A stretch of DNA of 64,000 bases from Lewinellaceae bacterium. Lineage in GTDB: Bacteria > Bacteroidota > Bacteroidia > Chitinophagales > Saprospiraceae. The stretch spans positions 62,001 to 126,000 of the forward strand of contig JACJXX010000002.1 of assembly GCA_020636435.1 (NCBI GenBank). The letters are read 5' to 3'. Positions 57,081 through 64,000 of the stretch are shown one piece after another (position 1 is the stretch's first letter; each line of letters begins with the position of its first letter). The notes beneath the pieces are model-generated. The model saw only the letters and a program-made list of their open reading frames with translations, was not told where the DNA came from and made no database searches. The position numbers were made by a program, and so were the translations under genes.

Positions 57081-59447
57081 ATGGAACAGAGCAAAACCAA
57101 AGAGCAATCAGAAAAAACTATTGTAAAGGTCAGCGTGGAAGAAAATCTTCACTCCGGCCTTGCGGTAAAGGTTGTGGAGACCGGCCAGTTGGGGTTCATT
57201 CCTCAAAGAGAACTGGCATGGGATCGCCGAATGGGCCGTTCTTTACCTAAATTTAAAAAGGGCAAAATTCTCGAAGCCGTTATCCTACCGGAAGATCATA
57301 AATCCGATAGCCTTTATTTAAGCCTTAAGCAGGTAAGTAATCCATGGGCAAGCGCCAGGGTCAAATATGCCATTGGGCAAATTGTCCGGGCGGAAGTGGT
57401 CAATTTGCGGCACTATGGTGCCTTCGTGCAAATTGAGCCGGGCATTGTAGCCATTATCTGGGCGAAAAACATTCCTTTAAAGCCCGATCAGATACCGGCA
57501 GATATCCTTTCTATCGGCGACCAAGTGGAAGGCGAGATTTATTTTCTTGAGCCGGCCCGGCAAAAAATCGAGCTTAGCCTCATCGCCAGGCTGGAGGCGT
57601 TGGATGAAGCGTATCATTCACGCGTCGACAGCCAGTATCAGCTTTTTTTACCTGACCTGGAAAAGGCCAGCCCGCCGGGCGGGCCGGATTCCAGCGACGG
57701 GGTTATGGCCAGGGATGTCTCCAAAAGCCGGTATTTCCCGCCGATCCCCACCTTTGACAAAATCCTGGTGATAGAAAACAACCAGGATGACCAGGAATTG
57801 ATCCGGGAGCTTTTGCAGGAAGAATATAAACCGAACAATATCGACACCATCTCCTCCAGCCTTCAATTGAAAGCGCTCCTGGAGCAAAAACGAACCGACT
57901 ATAGCCTGGCCATTATTGATATTATGCTGGACGACGAAAGGGGCCCTCAAGTAGCAGGCCTGTTGCTGGAGGCCTCACCCGGCCTGCCCATCATTTTTGT
58001 TAGCTCTGACCCTTTCGCACTCGAAAAAAATAACGAGGGGATACACAAATTGGAGTCGAAATACGGCCGTAAATTTCCGTTTGCCGATAAAAACAAATCC
58101 GGTATTTCTGAGTGGATAGACAAACTGGTCAATGGATATTCGGAAGACCACCACCTCAGCAGCAAACCTGTTTTTAAAGGACAACATAGTTTCGTTGAAC
58201 AGTTGGGAATGGCCTCTTTTTATCGGGTTCCACTGGCGGAAGCATTGGAAAAACAATTGCATGATCTTTGCTGGGAAACCAAGGTGTCACATGCTTTTCT
58301 CCTGGAAGTAGACCCGGTCAACCAGAAGGTAAAGATACTGGCCAACTATCCTCCGGTTACGGATGACCTGATCCGGTATGCTCAGGATGGGCTCTATTTC
58401 AGCCCGGTAAGGGAAGTAGTGGAAAATGGAGAACCCTTTTCCGCCGGCCACATCACGCCGCTGGCGGAAGATGCCAAATTCAAGAATTTCTTTCCGCGAT
58501 TTCCTTACCGGTCTTGTTATGGCATTCCCTTTAAAGTACCAGTTGCTGAAGTAGATTATGCCTTATTTGTATTGGATGACAAAAGAGATGTTTTGAGCCA
58601 AAAGGTCAAGGATAAAATCCGCCTGGCTGGCCATTTTTCCGGCATAGTGATTGAAAGAGCGCTGATCCTGGATTTCATGCAAAAATACGAAGAACGCTAT
58701 TTCAAAGGCCAATTGCTGGGCACACTGGTGCACGAACTAAAAAATACAGTTTCTTCGCTAATCGGCCCGGCCAATAAGAGCATAGCCCTTTTAAACGACA
58801 TGCAAGATGGCCATCCGCCATCGCCGGGCGCCTTACAGGAGGTCATTGAAAAGGTCAGCCGGATCCAGGAAATAGGCCACAACCTCAACGGTTTGATCAA
58901 TGCCTACTCCCGCTTGGCCAGAAAGGATTTTGAGGAAGTTGATGTCAATAATACGGTCGGGAAAGTAAAAAAGCTGTTGCAAATGAAGGCCAAAGAAAAA
59001 GGTGTTCATCTAACGCTACAACTGGGGGAAGATATTCTAAAGCTCTGGTCTATTCCGCTTCACCTGGAGCAGGTGGTTCTCAACGTCATGCTCAACGCCA
59101 TCCAACAGATCGATGAGCAGGCCGCCACAATGAGAGAAAGCACCTGGCCCGGAAAAGATAACTTTCAGTTGCTGCAAAAGGGTATTGTTCAGGTCATAAC
59201 CCGGCGGCTGGAAAAAACCGGCGCCGGCCAGATCATCGTGATTGATACCGGTCCAGGCATCACCTACAGTCAAAAGGAAAAGATCTTCAACCTTGGCTCT
59301 TCTACCCGAAAAAAAGGGCAAGGGCTGGGGCTATACATCAGCCGCAACCTGACCGAAGCCATGGGGGGCAGGCTGTACCTGTTGAATACGGTGCGGTTTG
59401 TAGGCAGCGCCTTCGTTATTGAATTGCCCACTACCGAAAACAAGTAA
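57081..59447 (+). CDS. Hybrid signalling kinase: two S1-like domains, receiver, GAF-like and histidine kinase
   Basis: About 788 residues from the ATG at 57081 (MEQSKTKEQSEK). Residues about 13-88 (VEENLHSGLAVKVVETGQLG...FIPQRELAW) and 94-168 (GQIVRAEVVNLRHYGAFVQI...LIARLEALDEA) are two S1/OB-fold-like repeats with the K-G-x-x-L...V-x-x-G-x-F-V pattern of RNA-binding S1. Then a receiver domain (about 226-350) with Asp280 in IIDIMLDD and N-terminal acid pair in VIENNQDDQ. A GAF-like domain (about 365-530) precedes the kinase: H551 in LVHELKNTVS, N-box VVLNVMLNAIQQI, G1 DTGPGI, F IFNLGSSTR, G2 GQGLGLYISR. Soluble, no membrane helix. The S1 pair on a histidine kinase is unusual and may tie it to RNA or nucleotide sensing. 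First gene of a three-gene operon. Confidence 0.9.
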   Translation: MEQSKTKEQSEKTIVKVSVEENLHSGLAVKVVETGQLGFIPQRELAWDRRMGRSLPKFKKGKILEAVILPEDHKSDSLYLSLKQVSNPWASARVKYAIGQIVRAEVVNLRHYGAFVQIEPGIVAIIWAKNIPLKPDQIPADILSIGDQVEGEIYFLEPARQKIELSLIARLEALDEAYHSRVDSQYQLFLPDLEKASPPGGPDSSDGVMARDVSKSRYFPPIPTFDKILVIENNQDDQELIRELLQEEYKPNNIDTISSSLQLKALLEQKRTDYSLAIIDIMLDDERGPQVAGLLLEASPGLPIIFVSSDPFALEKNNEGIHKLESKYGRKFPFADKNKSGISEWIDKLVNGYSEDHHLSSKPVFKGQHSFVEQLGMASFYRVPLAEALEKQLHDLCWETKVSHAFLLEVDPVNQKVKILANYPPVTDDLIRYAQDGLYFSPVREVVENGEPFSAGHITPLAEDAKFKNFFPRFPYRSCYGIPFKVPVAEVDYALFVLDDKRDVLSQKVKDKIRLAGHFSGIVIERALILDFMQKYEERYFKGQLLGTLVHELKNTVSSLIGPANKSIALLNDMQDGHPPSPGALQEVIEKVSRIQEIGHNLNGLINAYSRLARKDFEEVDVNNTVGKVKKLLQMKAKEKGVHLTLQLGEDILKLWSIPLHLEQVVLNVMLNAIQQIDEQAATMRESTWPGKDNFQLLQKGIVQVITRRLEKTGAGQIIVIDTGPGITYSQKEKIFNLGSSTRKKGQGLGLYISRNLTEAMGGRLYLLNTVRFVGSAFVIELPTTENK

Positions 59448-59453
59448 TACCCC

Positions 59454-62400
59454 ATGGAAAAAATCCGAATCCTGTTAATCGATGATGACCCTTTGTCCCG
59501 TGAAGGTATCGTGGATGACCTGGAGATCAAGAATGAATTCGAAGTTCATGCCTTTGGTTCCGGGCCGGACGCTATCAGCCATCTGACAGACCATGAAGAC
59601 AAATATACTGCTGTTCTTCTGGATTATGTGCTAGATCCGTTTTCTATGACCGGCGAGGAGGTGCTCAGGGAATTGCGGCACAAATTTCCCAGTTTACCGG
59701 TTATCGTTTTTACCGGCAAAGACCCCAGTGGCGGCATCTATTCTCTGGGGCAGGGTGCCTATGCTATTATGCAACGCCCCCTGGATTATACTGAATTGGT
59801 AAAGATTTTGCGTGACCTGGCCAGCCTGGACACTTTTTTCATGAAGATTGCTCAGGATATCCGGGATATTTTGAATTTCGACGTTTGCCTGGTCTGGCGC
59901 CTGGAAAAGAAAACTTATGAATATAAGGTAATCGGTTATGCCGGGCAGATTGATAAAGATTACCTCGAGAATGTTACGTTGCCGGCCGGCGAGATTTCCT
60001 GGCAGAAGAAATTTGAGGCCTATTCTCCTTGCTTTATTGAAAACGTAAGGGACCCTGTTCGGACGCCCAACTATATTCGTCGGGAAGAAGCGATTGAGAG
60101 GGGCTGGACTTCTTTGGTCAGCATTCCTTTGATCCGCGACCAACGGCTGCTGGGTTTGATTGATTGCTATTCCCTTAAGCCCTATCAGCCGGATAAAAAG
60201 GAAAAAGCATTCATGCTCAGCTGGCTGGAAAAATATGCGCTGCAAGCAAGCGAAGCTTTTCACGCGTCCTTTTTAACCCAGCAATTGCGAGTGGTCCATG
60301 AGATCAACCAGAATCTGGCCAGCACCCTGGAAGTGGAAAGTATTCTTCAATCTATCCTCTTCAAAACGACCGAACTCACCGGGGCAGATTTCGGATGGGT
60401 CTATCTTTCCGATGCGCAAAGCGGACAATTGAAGCTGGAAAAGAGCTTTGGCCTCAACCGGGAACAGTTGGACGAAATAAGAGAGCCCGGAGAAGGGATA
60501 ACCGGATGGGTGGCGCGCGAAGGGGTCGCCAAACATGTACCGGATGTTACCAAAGCAACTGACGATTACAAGCCGAGCCTTTTCTTACCTACCCCAGGAA
60601 TAGACGTGCGGTCGGAAGTGGCCGTACCATTAAGGCGGGGCGAAAGGACCATTGGCGTGATCACCATAAAAAGCCAGTCGCCTGATTTTTTCACCTTCGA
60701 CGACATCGACCTGGTGATCTCCCTGGCGGCTATTGCAGCGGTAGCTATTGAGCGGGCCAAGCTCACACGCCACCTGAATGAGATCAGCCGCCTTGCCCAG
60801 GAGGCCACCGAATTCAAAAAATTGAGTAATTATTTGGTGGAAAGCGTACGCGACCTTACCGGAGCCGATGTCAATTTATGGATGATGAGCAGCCGGGAAG
60901 GTGAAGGAGACAACTGGATGCGCATTGTTGGCACCAGTGGCAATGTCAGTGACGATTATATCCACAACACTCGCGTACCCACCCTGCCTGGCAGTTGCTT
61001 TAATGCAGAAGCGCTCCATCAAAAAAAACCGATCATCGCCCCCAACCTCTGGGATTTGGATGACAAGCATCAAAAACCGAGATTTTACCACCTGGAGACC
61101 GCCCGAAAATTTGGCTGGAAATCTTTCATGGCGGTGCCCATGATCGGACAGGCGGGAGATAAGATTGGAGTCATCAGCCTTTATGGGAAAACCGAAAAGA
61201 AATTTGACGAAAATGACGGCCACCTGATCCAGATCATAGGCAACCAGGCCGCTTTAGCCTTACAACAACAACGGCGCATCAATGCCATGCAACGGCTAGC
61301 AGGAGTAGGGCACAACCTGGCCACCGGCCGATTCGAATTCCGGGAAATATTAAAAAAAGTGGCTCAGCAAGCATGCATTATCACTAATGCAGACAGCGCT
61401 GTCATTTACCCTTACGATCCGGCTAAGCAGGATTTTTACAAGAAAGAGGAAATCGTTGACGTAGGCCTGAGGACAAAGCGCAAAAACGCCATGAATAAAC
61501 CAAAAAAGAACGGGTTGGCCGCGCTCGTTCGCAAACACGAAGTGATCATCATTGACGATATCGATGAAATGCAGATCAGGGCAGGGCTTAAAGAACGACA
61601 AGCGTTGGAGCCAGGGCTCGAGGAGTATGATGCCATCTGCAAAAGAATAAACAATTCCAGGTTTATTCCCAGGGAAAACTTCAAAGCCTTCGTTGGTATT
61701 TCACTCAAGGCACTGGAAGAAGGCCGGGGCAGGAATGCCCAAAACCAGGAGGTGGCGGTCATGTACCTGAATTACCGGGCACCTCACCATTTTTCCGAAG
61801 AGGAATTACAGATTATCGATATTTTCTCTAACCAGGTAGCCAATGTCATACACCGTACCCGCCTGTACGATAAGACCAAGCGGCAAAAGGAGGAACTGGA
61901 AGCCGTACAACTGTCAGCCATCCATATCCTGGCCGAACATGACCTTCAGAAACGCCTACAGGGTATCGTACAGGCGGCTGTAAAGTTACTAAAGGGCAAA
62001 GGGGGGAAAATCTATCTGGCTAAGAATAGCCGAAAAGAACTGGAATTGCTTGCTGTTAAAGGGATTAGAAAGGACAAACTGGCTGTAGGGTTTGTCTTGC
62101 CGAGAGGAGAGGGAATGGCCGGCTGGGTCGTGAAAAATAAAAAGCCATTGGTTGTAAAAGATTACGCCAAATGGCCGGGTCATATTAAAAGCTTGGCGCC
62201 AATCTTTTCGGCAGTGGCCGAAGTGCCCCTTCTGTTCGGCAATGACGTCATCGGCGTATTAGGAGTTTTCGACGATAAGGAAACCCGGGAGTTTGATCAG
62301 AACGATGTAGACATTTTAGAGCGCCTGGCTTCCCAGGCTGCCCTGGCCATCAAAAACATTAAACTGTACGACGAATTGGATGCACTTTACCAGACAGGCA

Positions 62401-63575
62401 TCAATATTGCCCGGCGGGTAGACCTCAAAGAGTTGTCTGGTGAGATATTAGACCAATTGCGTCGGGTCATTGAATTTGAAAAGGCGACCATTCAACTGAT
62501 TAGGGAAGAACACTCAGACCGCGAATTACTCGCCTTTCGAGGGTTTGACCAAAGCGGCGTAAACCCAAAGTTGCTTGGCCCGGTTAAGGACGACGTCTTG
62601 ATACAAAAAGTCATCGAGAAACGCACCTCTAAGATATTGAGCTATACTCATCGCAGTTCTCTTTGGGACAAACAGATACCGGAAACTAAAGATGTGCATT
62701 CCTGGGCTTGCGTCCCGTTGATTTACGGCAAAAAGATTCTTGGGTTAATGACTTTAGACCATCACATTCCGGGGTATTATCAACAAAAGGACAAAAAACA
62801 CCTGATCCAGTTTGCTACCCAAGCTGCTATTGCCATTCAAACGGCCTTACAAATTGAAAGCCTGAAAAAACGAGAAAAGGAATTAAAGGAACTGGATAAG
62901 CGCAAATCAGAGTTCCTATCCACCGTTTCTCACGAGTTGCGCTCCCCTCTTACCCCCATTAAAAGCTGCCTGCAACTAATGCTCGCTGGCAATTACGGGC
63001 CTATAACAGATTTACAGCGTTCCAGACTCGCCATTGCCCTGGCTGGCGTGGAAGATGAGGAAGGCATTATTAAAAATCTACTCGACCTCGTCCGGATTGA
63101 AGAGAACAGAATTTCATTCGATGTAGAAAACCTTGACTTTCATGCGTTAGCCAAAAAGGTCATTGAACGGTTCGAATACAACGCCAGGCAAAAAAACATA
63201 AAGCTGGCGCTGGAAATCCCCCAATCCCTGATGGCCAGGCTGGATAAAGAGAAAATTCTATCCATATTAGCTAACCTGATTGAAAACGGCATTAAATTTA
63301 CCCCTGAAAAGGGAACCGTTACGGTTGCCGCTTCCATTGAAGCCAATTTGCTCACGATCAAAGTTTCCGATACCGGAATCGGCATCTCGCCGGCACACCA
63401 AGAAAAAGTTTTCGACAAATTCTACCAGGTAGACAGCTCTCTGACCCGCAAAGCAGGAGGGGTGGGAATTGGGCTCAGCATAGTAAGGAAATATGTTGAA
63501 CTGCATAAAGGCGAAATCCAGGTACTCAGCAATATCAAGGAGGGATTCTCAATTGTTATCACCATACCTCAATAA
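59454..63575 (+). CDS. Large hybrid histidine kinase with receiver and six GAF-like domains
   Basis: A 1373-residue soluble kinase beginning 6 bp after the first gene. N-terminal receiver (about 4-125) with DDD acid pocket in LLIDDDPLSREG and phospho-acceptor Asp57 in LLDYVLDPF. Then six GAF-like segments of about 150 residues each (roughly 130-275, 285-445, 455-605, 610-805, 820-975, 980-1130), recognisable by repeated patterns such as GADFGWVYLSD, GADVNLWMMSS, NADSAVIYPYD, AALAIKNIKLYD. Kinase: His1160 in STVSHELRSPLT, N-box ILANLIENGIKFT, G1 DTGIGISP, F KVFDKFYQV, G2 GGVGIGLSIV. GAF domains bind cyclic nucleotides, haem or other small ligands; here the ligands are unknown. Three tandem GAFs end in an I-E/K-x-A-K/L coiled-coil linker. 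Confidence 0.94.
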   Translation: MEKIRILLIDDDPLSREGIVDDLEIKNEFEVHAFGSGPDAISHLTDHEDKYTAVLLDYVLDPFSMTGEEVLRELRHKFPSLPVIVFTGKDPSGGIYSLGQGAYAIMQRPLDYTELVKILRDLASLDTFFMKIAQDIRDILNFDVCLVWRLEKKTYEYKVIGYAGQIDKDYLENVTLPAGEISWQKKFEAYSPCFIENVRDPVRTPNYIRREEAIERGWTSLVSIPLIRDQRLLGLIDCYSLKPYQPDKKEKAFMLSWLEKYALQASEAFHASFLTQQLRVVHEINQNLASTLEVESILQSILFKTTELTGADFGWVYLSDAQSGQLKLEKSFGLNREQLDEIREPGEGITGWVAREGVAKHVPDVTKATDDYKPSLFLPTPGIDVRSEVAVPLRRGERTIGVITIKSQSPDFFTFDDIDLVISLAAIAAVAIERAKLTRHLNEISRLAQEATEFKKLSNYLVESVRDLTGADVNLWMMSSREGEGDNWMRIVGTSGNVSDDYIHNTRVPTLPGSCFNAEALHQKKPIIAPNLWDLDDKHQKPRFYHLETARKFGWKSFMAVPMIGQAGDKIGVISLYGKTEKKFDENDGHLIQIIGNQAALALQQQRRINAMQRLAGVGHNLATGRFEFREILKKVAQQACIITNADSAVIYPYDPAKQDFYKKEEIVDVGLRTKRKNAMNKPKKNGLAALVRKHEVIIIDDIDEMQIRAGLKERQALEPGLEEYDAICKRINNSRFIPRENFKAFVGISLKALEEGRGRNAQNQEVAVMYLNYRAPHHFSEEELQIIDIFSNQVANVIHRTRLYDKTKRQKEELEAVQLSAIHILAEHDLQKRLQGIVQAAVKLLKGKGGKIYLAKNSRKELELLAVKGIRKDKLAVGFVLPRGEGMAGWVVKNKKPLVVKDYAKWPGHIKSLAPIFSAVAEVPLLFGNDVIGVLGVFDDKETREFDQNDVDILERLASQAALAIKNIKLYDELDALYQTGINIARRVDLKELSGEILDQLRRVIEFEKATIQLIREEHSDRELLAFRGFDQSGVNPKLLGPVKDDVLIQKVIEKRTSKILSYTHRSSLWDKQIPETKDVHSWACVPLIYGKKILGLMTLDHHIPGYYQQKDKKHLIQFATQAAIAIQTALQIESLKKREKELKELDKRKSEFLSTVSHELRSPLTPIKSCLQLMLAGNYGPITDLQRSRLAIALAGVEDEEGIIKNLLDLVRIEENRISFDVENLDFHALAKKVIERFEYNARQKNIKLALEIPQSLMARLDKEKILSILANLIENGIKFTPEKGTVTVAASIEANLLTIKVSDTGIGISPAHQEKVFDKFYQVDSSLTRKAGGVGIGLSIVRKYVELHKGEIQVLSNIKEGFSIVITIPQ

Positions 63576-63582
63576 GCATACC

Positions 63583-64000
63583 ATGCTCCATCAAAAAATT
63601 CTCATCATTGAAGACGACCCTAAAACCATCGTTTTCCTGGAAGACCAATTAAACAACCTTGGATATCGGGTAGAGGTGGCCTATAATGGAAAAAAGGGCC
63701 TGGAGATGGTGGAAAAAATCAGGCCGGACCTGATTGTCCTGGACGTTATGATGCCTGAATTGGACGGATATGAGGTTTGCAGGCATTTGAAAACAAACCC
63801 CGAAACTAAAACTATACCTATTCTGATGTTGACTGCAAAATGGCAGGTCCATGACCGGACACAAGGAAAGCAATTGGGAGCCGATGCCTATATGCCCAAG
63901 CCTTATGACAAGAGAGAATTCGAAGTTACCATCGAACAGCTTTTGAAAAAATCGAAGCGCCTGCCCTTTTCCACCAGTAATCCGCCCAGTTACTTTACCA
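63583..64000 (+). CDS. Response regulator receiver protein, cut by the window end
   Basis: Starts with ATG at 63583, 7 bp after the kinase stop, and is still open at the end of the window (139 codons). The receiver domain is complete: ILIIEDDPKT (acid pair Asp11/Asp12), phospho-acceptor Asp54 in IVLDVMMPELDGYEV, Thr84 in LMLTAK, and Lys106 in YMPKPYD. What follows (FEVTIEQLLKKSKRLPFSTS) is the alpha5 helix and a linker, so an output domain, if any, lies beyond 64000. It is the most likely phosphate acceptor of the kinases encoded just upstream. Confidence 0.95.
   Translation, partial: MLHQKILIIEDDPKTIVFLEDQLNNLGYRVEVAYNGKKGLEMVEKIRPDLIVLDVMMPELDGYEVCRHLKTNPETKTIPILMLTAKWQVHDRTQGKQLGADAYMPKPYDKREFEVTIEQLLKKSKRLPFSTSNPPSYFT

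Overview
The window looks like a chromosome segment of a free-living member of the Bacteroidota, most likely near the Saprospiria. Supporting signs are a SusC/SusD pair, many lipoproteins with Bacteroidota-type lipoboxes, FG-GAP/ASPIC lipoproteins, CotH-like surface proteins, TAnnTTTG-type -7 boxes, and a scarcity of Shine-Dalgarno sequences. I cannot name a species. No rRNA, tRNA or CRISPR was seen.

Layout. 1-2.1 kb: IS630-type transposase remnant, a GNAT gene and a G-rich repeat. 2.2-14.3 kb (minus): a SusC-SusD-FG-GAP-FG-GAP-lipoprotein locus. 14.7-16.3 kb: an aspartyl protease/PDZ gene followed by a MITE-like element and a second G-rich array. 16.5-22 kb (plus): a D-amino-acid-type cluster (GNAT, sodium symporter, M20 hydrolase, alanine racemase, ornithine-racemase-like), facing an AlaDh/PNT-fold dehydrogenase. 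23.6-32.5 kb: housekeeping and hypothetical genes (DUF4112, phosphoesterase, S9 peptidase, AAA/PD-(D/E)XK protein, cytochrome-b-like protein, cDPG-synthase-like GTPase). 33.1-34.5 kb: an ATPase/DUF234 gene with an elaborate upstream operator. 34.7-39.5 kb: the glyoxylate shunt (aceB-aceA) divergent from a RamB-like regulator. 39.6-49.5 kb: acetolactate-decarboxylase-like lipoprotein, UPF0175/DUF3368 toxin-antitoxin pair, AraC regulator, GNAT-nitrilase fusion, two CotH paralogues, short asparaginase. 49.6-54 kb: an M16 protease pair and a YkuK-like protein. 54.7-56.7 kb: agmatinase, gamma-glutamylcyclotransferase-like protein, SDR fragment. 57-64 kb (plus): a three-gene signalling operon, including a histidine kinase with two N-terminal S1-like domains and a kinase with six GAF-like domains.

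The most unusual feature is the intergenic DNA. Spacer after spacer carries tandem repeats with an 8-bp period, a different octamer at each site, often in facing orientation so that 14-17 bp hairpins form. A short element with 14-bp terminal inverted repeats occurs twice. One copy is flanked by a perfect 8-bp duplication; the other sits exactly between units of an octamer array. The matching 8-bp lengths suggest, but do not prove, that target duplications of such an element seed the octamer arrays.

Start codons were moved inward where the longest frame began upstream of an obvious signal peptide or conserved N-terminus. Functions are family-level readings by eye; no database search was made.
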